From NCBI RefSeq assembly GCF_006711645.1, contig NZ_CP041247.1:992001-1056000 (forward strand): a stretch of 64,000 nucleotides of DNA, written 5' to 3'. Made by a program: the position numbers and the translations under genes. Below, in pieces: positions 57,409-64,000 of this stretch. This DNA is from Klebsiella electrica. GTDB taxonomy: Bacteria; Pseudomonadota; Gammaproteobacteria; Enterobacterales; Enterobacteriaceae. How positions within the stretch are numbered: position 1 is the first letter of the stretch; each line of letters begins with the position of its first letter. The notes under the pieces were generated by a model that saw nothing but the letters and a program-made list of their open reading frames with translations, was not told the DNA's origin and made no database searches.

Positions 57409-57594
57409 ATGCTGATTCTGACTCGTCGAGTTGGTGAGACCCTCATGATTGGAGATGAGGTCACTGTGACAGTTTTAGGGGTTAAGGGTAACCAGGTACG
57501 TATTGGCGTGAATGCCCCTAAAGAAGTCTCCGTGCATCGTGAAGAGATCTACCAGCGTATCCAGGCTGAAAAATCCCAGCAGTCCAGTTACTAA
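57409..57594 (+). CDS. csrA: Carbon storage regulator CsrA
   Basis: A 61-residue RNA-binding dimer that controls translation and stability of many mRNAs by binding GGA motifs. The sequence [20 protein letters not shown] is invariant in enterics, with the RNA-contacting Arg44 region [16 protein letters not shown] before the ATG is itself a GGA that could bind CsrA. The 238-bp leader region holds its promoters. A GCGCCTC/GAGGCGC hairpin follows the stop (57603-57625). Confidence 0.98.
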
Positions 57595-57828
57595 TGTTTT
57601 CGCGCCTCGCGATTCCGTGAGGCGCATCCCCCGTTCCCGTCCTTTTTTCTGGCTTTTCTTCTTCTGTTACCTCGTTTTTCTGTTTATCGCTCATTGTGCG
57701 CAACATTTATCTTTTGCCTGCCGCTGGCCGAAATCCCTGAATTCCTGTTGATAAAACACTCTTTTTGCCGTTTTTGCAGGCTAATTGCGCGGTAAGTGTG
57801 CAAACGGAAAAAGGTCTCGAAAAATTGT

Positions 57829-57856
57829 TTGACTTATAAGTACCAGAAAGTAATAT
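57829..57856 (+). promoter_or_regulatory. Promoter of the tRNA operon
   Basis: TTGACT (57829-57834), 16-bp spacer, TAATAT (57851-57856), then a GC-rich discriminator GTGCGCC typical of stringently controlled stable-RNA promoters. It is about 62 bp upstream of the tRNA-Ser gene. Confidence 0.75.
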
Positions 57857-57918
57857 GTGCGCCATCGCAGCGACGAAGAGCAGAAACAAGTTCTTCGAAG
57901 CACTCGTAAGAGGCGTGT

Positions 57919-58011
57919 GGTGAGGTGGCCGAGAGGCTGAAGGCGCTCCCCTGCTAAGGGAGTATGCGGTCAAAAGCTGCATCCGGGGTTCGAATCCCCG
58001 CCTCACCGCCA
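57919..58011 (+). tRNA. serV: tRNA-Ser (anticodon GCT)
   Basis: A 93-nt class II tRNA with encoded CCA. Acceptor GGTGAGG pairs with CCTCACC; anticodon loop CTGCTAA (GCT, reading AGC/AGU); long variable arm TATGCGGTCAAAAGCTGCAT; T-loop GGTTCGAATCC. Identical in layout to E. coli serV, first gene of the operon. Confidence 0.97.
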
Positions 58012-58015
58012 TTTT

Positions 58016-58092
58016 GCATCCGTAGCTCAGCTGGATAGAGTACTCGGCTACGAACCGAGCGGTCGGAGGTTCGAATCCTCCCGGATGCACCA
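58016..58092 (+). tRNA. argV: tRNA-Arg (anticodon ACG), copy 1
   Basis: A 77-nt tRNA with encoded CCA: acceptor GCATCCG pairs with CGGATGC, anticodon loop CTACGAA (ACG, read as ICG), T-loop GGTTCGAATCC. Lies 4 bp after tRNA-Ser. The four Arg copies are identical in the sequence given. Confidence 0.97.
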
Positions 58093-58289
58093 TATTATCC
58101 ATTACTTCAGCAATGAAGGGGTGGTTGAGGTAGCGGTGATAACCGCAAGCACCAGGAAGGATAACGTTGCATTAGCAACGGCCCGCAGGGCGAGGCGAAA
58201 GCCGAGTCATCCTCCCGGATGCACCATCTTACTCAGTGTGGCAAGTGTTAGATGTGACACTGACGCGTAGTAAAACAGTTCTCCCTGAT

Positions 58290-58366
58290 GCATCCGTAGC
58301 TCAGCTGGATAGAGTACTCGGCTACGAACCGAGCGGTCGGAGGTTCGAATCCTCCCGGATGCACCA
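58290..58366 (+). tRNA. argY: tRNA-Arg (anticodon ACG), copy 2
   Basis: Same 77-nt sequence as copy 1. It follows a 197-bp spacer that contains an orphan tRNA 3' end (58211-58226) and a spacer module repeated before copy 4. Confidence 0.97.
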
Positions 58367-58592
58367 TCTCTCTCTGAGATAACAGCAAGACTGTTGTTTC
58401 ATGGTCTGCGAGATAATCGCCAGAACCAGGGAGGATAACGTTGCGTAAGCAACGGCCCGTAGGGCGAGCGAAGTGAGTCATCCTCCCGGATGCACCATCT
58501 TCTCCGAGATAACAGCAAAACTGTTGTTTCATGGTCTGCGAGATAATCGCCAGAGCCAGGAAAGATAATGTAGTAAAGCAGTTTTCCCTGAT

Positions 58593-58669
58593 GCATCCGT
58601 AGCTCAGCTGGATAGAGTACTCGGCTACGAACCGAGCGGTCGGAGGTTCGAATCCTCCCGGATGCACCA
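58593..58669 (+). tRNA. argZ: tRNA-Arg (anticodon ACG), copy 3
   Basis: Same 77-nt sequence as copy 1. The preceding 226-bp spacer holds two near-identical modules (GAGATAACAGCAA... at about 58375 and 58504) and one orphan 3' end. Confidence 0.97.
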
Positions 58670-58732
58670 TCTTACTCAGTGTGGCAAGTGTTAAATGTGA
58701 CACTGACGCGTAGTAAAGCAGTTCTCCCTGAT

Positions 58733-58809
58733 GCATCCGTAGCTCAGCTGGATAGAGTACTCGGCTACGAACCGAGCGGTCGGAGGTTCGAATCCTCCCG
58801 GATGCACCA
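58733..58809 (+). tRNA. argQ: tRNA-Arg (anticodon ACG), copy 4
   Basis: Same 77-nt sequence as copy 1. The 63-bp spacer before it is almost identical to the one before copy 2. A further module with an orphan 3' end follows, up to 58939. Confidence 0.97.
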
Positions 58810-59137
58810 TCTTCTCCAGATTCACATCAAATTTATCGCTTCATGGTCTGTGAAATTATCGCCAGCACCAGGGAGGATAACGTTGCGTAAGCAACGGCCC
58901 GTAGGGCGAGCAAAGTGAGTCATCCTCCCGGATGCACCATCTGCTCCAAACCCAAACTTGTATCATCTCCGCTTTCTCTTTCTGTCTTTCTGGCAAAGTC
59001 CGTTTAGCCCCTTCCCGTGTTGAAGACTTTTCACCGACGCGTCTCAAACTTTTTTATTAGCAAGTGATTCTTTCCACTATAATTTACCCGTATGTGTCGG
59101 CCTGATTTGGGTGAGATGAGTGCAAGGAGAGAAATCC

Positions 59138-59452
59138 ATGAAATGGTTCAAAGCAATACCTGCGTTTTGTGCGACGCTTCTGGTCGCCGTATCATTAGCT
59201 GGCTGTGCGGGATCGCCCACGAAGGAAAGTACCGGTGGCTATATTGATGATACCGTCGTCACCACGAAGGTTAAAACGGCGCTGTTTAACGAAAAAGACA
59301 TTAAATCTTCTGAAATCAGCGTACAGACCTTTAAAGGGCGCGTTCAGTTAAGTGGTTTTGTCTCATCAGCGAAGGACGCCAGCCGCGCGGTGGAAGTCAC
59401 CCGCAGAGTGCAGGGCGTTCGTGTGGTTGAGAATGATTTAAGAATCAAATAA
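59138..59452 (+). CDS. BON-domain lipoprotein
   Basis: A 104-residue lipoprotein. The lipobox is VSLAGCAGS (Cys near 23), and residues 35-104 form one BON domain: YIDDTVVTTKVKTALFNEKD, then ISVQTFKGRVQLSGFVSSAK and VRVVENDLRIK. Single-BON proteins of this kind are envelope proteins related to OsmY and are often stress induced. The position after Cys is Ala, predicting outer-membrane sorting. ATG 59138 follows AAGGAGA. A TATAAT at about 59080 may be its -10. E. coli K-12 lacks it between argQ and yqaB. Confidence 0.85.
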   Translation: MKWFKAIPAFCATLLVAVSLAGCAGSPTKESTGGYIDDTVVTTKVKTALFNEKDIKSSEISVQTFKGRVQLSGFVSSAKDASRAVEVTRRVQGVRVVENDLRIK

Positions 59453-59471
59453 ACCACGATATGACTCAGAT

Positions 59472-59496
59472 AAAGGCGCCCGAAGGCGCCTTTATT
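59472..59496 (+). terminator. Rho-independent terminator after the BON lipoprotein
   Basis: AAAGGCGCC (59472-59480) pairs with GGCGCCTTT (59485-59493) around CGAA, followed by ATT. A strong 9-bp GC stem 20 bp after the stop; the A-rich 5' arm would also allow termination on the other strand. Confidence 0.8.
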
Positions 59497-59572
59497 GCCT
59501 GAGGCGCTGGCCGCGACAACATGCGCCTTTTGCGATAAAGTAACGTTTTCTTACCCGGTTTGTGAGAACTCG

Positions 59573-60139
59573 ATGTACGAACGTTACGCAGGACTGATCT
59601 TTGATATGGATGGCACTATCCTGGATACCGAACCGACGCATCGTAAGGCGTGGCATGAGGTTCTGGGTCGTTACGCAATGCGTTTCGACGAGCAGGCGAT
59701 GGTCGCGCTCAATGGTTCTCCGACCTGGCGTATAGCCCAGGCGATTATCGAACTGAATCACGCTGATTTAGATCCTCACCGCCTGGCGGAAGAAAAAACC
59801 GTGGCCGTGAAGGCCATGCTGCTGGACAGCGTGCGTCCCTTACCGCTGATAGAGGTTGTGAAGGCATGGCACGGGCGTCGTCCGATGTCGGTCGGTACCG
59901 GGAGCGAAAGCGCCGTCGCTGAAGCGCTGCTGGCGCATCTCGGCCTGCGGCACTACTTTACGGCGGTGGTTGCCGCCGATCATGTCCAGAATCATAAACC
60001 GGCGCCCGATACCTTCCTGCTGTGCGCGGAGCGCATGGGCGTCGCGCCGGAAACATGCGTCGTTTTTGAAGATGCGGATTTTGGTCTGCAGGCGGCGCAG
60101 CGCGCGGGAATGGATGCCGTGGATGTTCGGCTGCTGTGA
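59573..60139 (+). CDS. yqaB: Fructose-1-phosphate phosphatase-type HAD hydrolase YqaB
   Basis: A 188-residue HAD phosphatase. Motif I is LIFDMDGTILDTEP (nucleophile Asp), motif II VGTGSES, motif III Lys in NHKPAPDTFL and motif IV VFEDADFGLQAA. E. coli YqaB acts on fructose-1-phosphate and related sugar phosphates. ATG 59573 gives the E. coli length; the frame extends upstream into the terminator. Its TGA overlaps the yqaA GTG. Confidence 0.94.
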   Translation: MYERYAGLIFDMDGTILDTEPTHRKAWHEVLGRYAMRFDEQAMVALNGSPTWRIAQAIIELNHADLDPHRLAEEKTVAVKAMLLDSVRPLPLIEVVKAWHGRRPMSVGTGSESAVAEALLAHLGLRHYFTAVVAADHVQNHKPAPDTFLLCAERMGVAPETCVVFEDADFGLQAAQRAGMDAVDVRLL

Positions 60140-60564
60140 GCGACGCGCTGTCGCTGATATCGCTGTTTGCCAGTAGTTTTTTGAGCGCCACATTACTTCC
60201 CGGCAATTCGGAAGTTGTGCTGGTTGCGATGCTACTGTCGGGGGTAAGCCAACCGTGGGCCCTGGTATTAATAGCAACAATCGGCAATAGCCTTGGAGGG
60301 GTAACTAACGTTATTCTGGGGCGTCTGTTTCCGCTGCGCAAAACATCGCGCTGGCAGGAAAAAGCAACCGGCTGGTTAAAGCGCTACGGCGCGGTCACAT
60401 TATTATTAAGCTGGGCGCCGGTCATCGGCGATTTACTGTGTCTGCTGGCGGGATGGATGCGCATCTCCTGGGGGCCGGTACTTTTTTTCTTATGCCTTGG
60501 CAAAGCGTTACGCTATATCGTCATTGCGGTGGTAACGCTTCAAGGCATGACGTGGTGGCACTAA
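60136..60564 (+). CDS. yqaA: DedA-like inner-membrane protein YqaA
   Basis: A 142-residue membrane protein of the SNARE-associated/DedA-related family, with four or so hydrophobic segments and the conserved SFLSATLLPGNSEVVLVAML and FLCLGKALRYIV blocks. The exact function is unknown. GTG start at 60136 overlaps the yqaB stop (GTGA); length equals the E. coli protein. Confidence 0.92.
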   Translation: MSDALSLISLFASSFLSATLLPGNSEVVLVAMLLSGVSQPWALVLIATIGNSLGGVTNVILGRLFPLRKTSRWQEKATGWLKRYGAVTLLLSWAPVIGDLLCLLAGWMRISWGPVLFFLCLGKALRYIVIAVVTLQGMTWWH

Positions 60565-60762
60565 TTGTGGAACTAAGACTATCCCGGCAGGCCGTGTTAC
60601 CGGTTATTTTGCACCTGGGCTGTGCCCGAAATCCGCGCGTACTGCCAGTGCGCTCCGGTTTTCGTGCGCGGAACCGGCAACAGTAACGTCTTCTGGGATA
60701 ACTTGTATGGTCACCATTACAATTATGCTTATTCAAACGATTTTGACAGGCGGGAGGTCAAA

Positions 60763-62319
60763 TTGATCCCGGATGTATCACAGGCGCTGGCCTGGCTGGA
60801 AAAAAATCCACAGGCTCTACAGGGTATCCAACGTGGTCTTGAGCGCGAAACGCTGCGCGTCAATGCCGATGGTTCACTGGCGACGACCGGTCACCCTCTG
60901 GCCCTTGGCTCGGCGCTGACCCACAAATGGATTACTACCGACTTCGCTGAAGCGCTGCTGGAGTTTATTACGCCGGTTGATGGCGACATTCAGCATATGC
61001 TCACCTTTATGCGCGATGTTCATCGCTATACCGCACGTCACTTGGGCGATGGGCGGATGTGGCCACTGAGTATGCCTTGCTACATTGCCCCTGGTCAGGA
61101 CATCGAACTGGCGCAGTATGGCACCTCGAATATTGGCCGTCTGAAAACGCTGTACCGCGAGGGGCTGAAGAACCGCTATGGCGCGCTGATGCAAACCATC
61201 TCCGGCGTGCACTATAACTTCTCGCTGCCGATGGCCTTCTGGCAGGCGAAGTGCGGCGTTGACGATGCGGAAAGCGGCAAAGAGGCGATTTCCGCCGGCT
61301 ATTTCCGTTCAATTCGTAACTATTACCGCTTCGGCTGGGTGATCCCCTACCTGTTCGGCGCTTCTCCGGCCATCTGCTCTTCGTTCCTGCAGGGGAAACC
61401 GACGACGCTGCCGTTTGAGAAAGCGGAAAATGGGATGTACTACCTGCCTTATGCGACCTCTCTGCGCCTGAGCGACCTGGGGTATACCAATAAGTCGCAA
61501 AGCAATCTCGGGATTACGTTTAACGATCTCCACGAGTATGTGGCGGGATTGAAGCGGGCGATTAAAACGCCGTCGGAAGAGTATGCCCGGATTGGCATTG
61601 AGAAAGACGGTAAACATCTGCAAATCAACAGCAATATTCTGCAGATTGAGAACGAGCTCTACGCGCCAATTCGGCCGAAGCGGGTGACCCGCAGCGGCGA
61701 GACGCCTTCCGACGCGCTGCTGCGCGGCGGCATTGAATACATCGAAGTCCGCTCTCTGGATATCAACCCGTTCTCACCGATTGGCGTTGATGAGCAGCAG
61801 GTACGTTTCCTCGATCTGTTTATGGTCTGGTGCGTACTGGCTGATGCGCCGGAAATGAGCAGCGACGAGCTACTGTGTACGCGCACCAACTGGAATCGCG
61901 TGATTCTGGAAGGCCGTAAGCCGGGGCTGACGCTGGGTATCGGCTGCGCAAGCGCGCAGTTCCCGCTGGCTAAAGTGGGTAAAGATCTGTTCCGTGATTT
62001 GCGCCGCGTGGCGCAGACGTTAGATAGCATCCACGGCGGCGAAGCCTACCAGCAGGTGTGCGATGAGCTGGTCGCCAGCTTCGACGATCCGGAATTAACT
62101 TTCTCAGCCCGCATTCTGCGTTCTATGCTTGAAGAAGGGATTGGCGGCACCGGTAGGGAGCTGGCCGATCGATATCGTACGATGCTGCGCGAAGAGCCGC
62201 TGGAAATTTTGCGTGAAGACGATTTTATCGCCGAACGTGAAGCTTCAGTGATGCGTCAGCAGAAGGTGGAAGCGGAAGATAGCGAGCCGTTTGAAGCCCT
62301 GTTAGCAAGACACGCGTAG
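60763..62319 (+). CDS. gshA: Glutamate-cysteine ligase GshA
   Basis: A 518-residue enzyme of the first step of glutathione synthesis (proteobacterial type 1). Conserved stretches: [35 protein letters not shown], and [19 protein letters not shown]. The start is TTG at 60763 behind GGGAGG; this gives the length of the E. coli protein, which also uses TTG. Longer in-frame readings start in the intergenic region. The rare start may limit expression. Confidence 0.96.
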   Translation: MIPDVSQALAWLEKNPQALQGIQRGLERETLRVNADGSLATTGHPLALGSALTHKWITTDFAEALLEFITPVDGDIQHMLTFMRDVHRYTARHLGDGRMWPLSMPCYIAPGQDIELAQYGTSNIGRLKTLYREGLKNRYGALMQTISGVHYNFSLPMAFWQAKCGVDDAESGKEAISAGYFRSIRNYYRFGWVIPYLFGASPAICSSFLQGKPTTLPFEKAENGMYYLPYATSLRLSDLGYTNKSQSNLGITFNDLHEYVAGLKRAIKTPSEEYARIGIEKDGKHLQINSNILQIENELYAPIRPKRVTRSGETPSDALLRGGIEYIEVRSLDINPFSPIGVDEQQVRFLDLFMVWCVLADAPEMSSDELLCTRTNWNRVILEGRKPGLTLGIGCASAQFPLAKVGKDLFRDLRRVAQTLDSIHGGEAYQQVCDELVASFDDPELTFSARILRSMLEEGIGGTGRELADRYRTMLREEPLEILREDDFIAEREASVMRQQKVEAEDSEPFEALLARHA

Positions 62320-62485
62320 CAAAAAGCGATACAAAAGAAAAAGGCCACATCAATGTGGCCAAACTTTCATCTCTGATTCAGGGATGATGATGATGATAAT
62401 AAATGCGCGTCTTTCATATACTCAGACTCGCGGGTATAAGAAGAGTTCATTTTATTTTAAAAAAAATCACTATCGGAGGTGAAGA

Positions 62486-63001
62486 ATGCCGTTGTTAGAT
62501 AGTTTCACAGTCGACCATACCCGCATGGAAGCACCGGCGGTGCGCGTTGCGAAGAAAATGAACACGCCGCACGGCGATGAAATTACCGTTTTCGATCTGC
62601 GTTTTTGCGTACCAAATCAGGAAGTGATGCCGGAAAGAGGGATTCATACTCTTGAGCACCTGTTCGCGGGCTTTATGCGCGACCACCTGAACGGCAATGG
62701 TGTGGAAATTATCGACATCTCTCCGATGGGCTGCCGTACGGGCTTCTATATGAGCCTGATTGGTACGCCGGATGAGCAGCGCGTAGCCGACGCCTGGAAA
62801 GCGGCGATGGCCGATGTGCTGAAAGTGAAAGATCAGAAGCAGATCCCGGAACTGAACGTCTACCAGTGCGGTACCTATACCATGCACTCGCTGGAAGAAG
62901 CTCAGGAGATCGCGCGCCATATCATCGAGCGCGATGTGCGCATCAACAGCAACGATGAGCTGGCCCTGCCGAAAGAAACCCTGCAAGAACTGCATATCTA
63001 G
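62486..63001 (+). CDS. luxS: S-ribosylhomocysteine lyase LuxS
   Basis: A 171-residue metalloenzyme that splits S-ribosylhomocysteine to homocysteine and the autoinducer-2 precursor DPD. The metal ligands are in [11 protein letters not shown] (His-x3-His) and [11 protein letters not shown] (Cys); [12 protein letters not shown] holds the catalytic Cys. GGAGG precedes the ATG. A GGCCACAT/ATGTGGCC hairpin (62343-62360) lies between gshA and luxS. Confidence 0.97.
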   Translation: MPLLDSFTVDHTRMEAPAVRVAKKMNTPHGDEITVFDLRFCVPNQEVMPERGIHTLEHLFAGFMRDHLNGNGVEIIDISPMGCRTGFYMSLIGTPDEQRVADAWKAAMADVLKVKDQKQIPELNVYQCGTYTMHSLEEAQEIARHIIERDVRINSNDELALPKETLQELHI

Positions 63002-63010
63002 TTCTTCTGT

Positions 63011-63035
63011 CGGCCCGGCTATCTTCGCCGGGCCG
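63011..63035 (+). terminator. Hairpin terminator after luxS
   Basis: CGGCCCGGC (63011-63019) pairs with GCCGGGCCG (63027-63035) around a 7-base loop, followed by CTATTCTG. Strong stem with a weak U-tail. It lies in the 49 bp between luxS and the next gene. Confidence 0.7.
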
Positions 63036-63050
63036 CTATTCTGCGCCGCC

Positions 63051-63818
63051 ATGTCGACGACCTTAACCTTCTCGTTTCAACACCGCGCCCTGGTGCCGTT
63101 CGCCCATGATTACGCTCACGGCGATAGCGAAGCGTGGCATCAGCATGACTGCGCCCAACTGCTGCATATTCTCAGCGGCGTGGTGCGGGTTGACACGCCG
63201 GTGGGCTACTGGGTTGTCCCGCCCGGACGCGGCGTCTGGCTACCGGCTGGCACGCCTCACGCGCTGCGTATCACCGGACAGGTCGCGGCCCGCACGCTGT
63301 TTATCGATCCGCTCGCCCGCGCCGATCTGCCGTCTGCGTGCCAGATCGTGCAGATCACGCCGCTGCTGCGTGAGCTGATCGTCACCTCGCTGGCCCTCGC
63401 CGAGCGCTATGAACCCGGCAGTCGCGATGAGCGCATTTATGAACTCATTCTCGATGAGATTCGCGGTATGGCGGTGCTGCCTTTTGGCCTGCCGGAGCCC
63501 CGGAGCGAGACGCTGCGCCGTTTATGTCACAAGGTGCGGGAAATGCCGGGGGAAGTCTGGAGTAGCCAGCAGGCGGCGAAAGAGAGCAATATGAGCGAAC
63601 GCACGCTCAACCGCCACTTTCAGCAGCAGACCACGCTCACCTGGAGTGAATGGGTGCGCCGGGCGAAGCTGATGGAAGCGCTGGTTCGCCTGGCGCAGGG
63701 GCAGTCGGTACTGCGGGTGGCGCTGGATCTGGGCTATGGTAGCCATAGTGCCTTCAGCGCCATGTTTCGTCGGGTTATCGGGATGGCTCCCAGCGATTAT
63801 TTCCGCTCGCCGGAGTGA
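63051..63818 (+). CDS. AraC-family transcriptional regulator
   Basis: A 255-residue regulator with an N-terminal cupin (residues 15-90, WHQHDCAQLLHILSG and GRGVWLPAGTPHAL) and a C-terminal AraC double helix-turn-helix (about 160-255, SERTLNRHFQQQTTLTWSEW and VALDLGYGSHSAFSAMFRRV). This domain order is that of NimR/YqhC-like regulators, which often control neighbouring transport or metabolic genes. The ATG at 63051 begins the recognisable protein; the frame runs back into luxS without meaning. Its 3' end overlaps a convergent gene by 22 bp. Confidence 0.9.
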   Translation: MSTTLTFSFQHRALVPFAHDYAHGDSEAWHQHDCAQLLHILSGVVRVDTPVGYWVVPPGRGVWLPAGTPHALRITGQVAARTLFIDPLARADLPSACQIVQITPLLRELIVTSLALAERYEPGSRDERIYELILDEIRGMAVLPFGLPEPRSETLRRLCHKVREMPGEVWSSQQAAKESNMSERTLNRHFQQQTTLTWSEWVRRAKLMEALVRLAQGQSVLRVALDLGYGSHSAFSAMFRRVIGMAPSDYFRSPE

Positions 63819-64000
63819 TCGCCTGCGCTGAGCGCATTGCACAGCGCCTGTAACGAGGCGCGCGCGACGTCGTTATCTATGCCGACGCCCCAGCGGCTGC
63901 TGCCATCGGGGAAGATACAGCGAATATAGGCCACCGAGCGGCTGTCGCTGCGTTCACCGAGAGTGTGCTCATGGTAGTCCTTTATGACAAACGCTTGCTT
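63797..64000 (-). CDS. 2-isopropylmalate synthase-type protein, C-terminal end (partial)
   Basis: The minus strand carries 67 residues with no start in the window, ending at TAA 63797. Segments DYHEHTLGERSDSRSVAYIR and WGVGIDNDVARASLQALCNA match the C-terminal regulatory (LeuA dimerisation) domain, where EHTLGEGxDAxAVAY and GVGIDxxIxxASLxA are the hallmarks. This suggests a leuA paralogue of the type with a shorter regulatory domain. The gene converges on the AraC regulator and overlaps its last 22 bp. Confidence 0.8.
   Translation of the reverse strand, partial: KQAFVIKDYHEHTLGERSDSRSVAYIRCIFPDGSSRWGVGIDNDVARASLQALCNALSAGDHSGERK

Larger units (their letters stand above)
58093..58940 (+). 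repeat. Mosaic spacer repeats and orphan tRNA 3' ends in the tRNA-Arg array
   Basis: Three orphan copies of the tRNA-Arg 3' segment CCTCCCGGATGCACCA lie at 58211-58226, 58482-58497 and 58924-58939 without a 5' half. Each follows a GC-rich segment of the form GGATAACGTTGC...GCAACGGCCCG.AGGGCGAG. Module A (CTTACTCAGTGTGGCAAGTG) occurs at 58229 and 58672; module B (ATGGTCTGCGAGATAATCGC) at 58400, 58530 and, diverged, 58843. This resembles the repeated tRNA 3'-end segments known from the E. coli tyrT and argVYZQ operons. Confidence 0.88.

Noticed and set aside
58211..58939. Orphan tRNA-Arg 3' ends considered as extra tRNA genes
   Set aside because: They lack the 5' acceptor strand, D-arm and anticodon, so they cannot form tRNAs.
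58093..58940. Regularly spaced repeats considered as a CRISPR array
   Set aside because: The repeats are whole tRNA-Arg genes and long mosaic spacers of unequal length, with no cas genes nearby.
62343..62360. GGCCACAT/ATGTGGCC hairpin as the gshA terminator
   Set aside because: The U-rich side lies on the wrong strand for gshA (T-run only when read on the minus strand), so it is mentioned but not called as a terminator.

Overview
The window is a chromosomal segment of an enteric gammaproteobacterium of the Klebsiella/Raoultella type. The backbone follows the order known from Escherichia coli, read in reverse: mutS, ygbA, fhlA, hypEDCBA, hycABCDEFGHI, asc, hydN-hypF, norWVR, gutQ-srlR-gutM-srlDBEA, mltB, pncC, recA, recX, alaS, csrA, serV-argVYZQ, yqaBA, gshA, luxS. 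Blocks absent from E. coli K-12 at this place, plus abundant GC-rich REP palindromes, point to Klebsiella or a close relative. The genus assignment is inference from gene content, not a database result.

Layout. 1-4.5 kb: 5' part of mutS, an integrase remnant, a divergent LysR regulator and carboxylesterase, and a gene-poor AT-rich stretch. 4.5-11.6 kb: a heme uptake operon (hmuRSTUV), a divergent SelT/SelW/SelH-like gene behind a shared Fur-like box, and ygbA behind an NsrR-like operator. 11.6-16 kb: a sitABCD-type Mn/Fe importer with MntR- and Fur-like boxes and a tandemly duplicated sitD 3' end, then a two-domain molbindin. 16-38.3 kb: the formate hydrogenlyase regulon. This comprises fhlA, the hyp maturation genes and the divergent hyc structural operon with sigma-54 promoters, an ascG/ascFB beta-glucoside unit, and hydN-hypF translationally coupled to a NiCoT nickel transporter. 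38.3-43 kb: a dense REP cluster, then norVW and divergent norR with three NorR enhancer sites. 43-48 kb: the sorbitol (srl/gut) operon. 48-52 kb: mltB and a second cluster-9 metal ABC importer, probably for zinc, with a Zur-like operator and an overlapping 34-codon membrane ORF. 52-64 kb: pncC, recA, recX, an ERIC element, alaS, csrA, one tRNA-Ser and four tRNA-Arg genes, a BON lipoprotein, yqaBA, gshA, luxS, an AraC regulator and the 3' end of a leuA-type gene.

Functionally the window concentrates metal supply (heme, Mn/Fe, Zn, Ni, molybdate binding) next to large metalloenzymes that use these metals: [NiFe] hydrogenase 3, formate-linked electron transfer, and flavorubredoxin. Regulatory DNA agrees with this: two sigma-54 promoters flank a divergent FhlA-type region, a third precedes hydN, and metal- and NO-responsive operator-like sequences precede hmu, ygbA, sit, nor and the second importer.

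No previously undescribed multi-gene system is evident. The most unusual signals are REP elements that supply the stop codon and last residues of three genes (sitD, hycI, the Ni transporter), the duplicated sitD tail, the small membrane ORF coupled to the zinc-type importer, and the SelW-like gene paired with the heme receptor.
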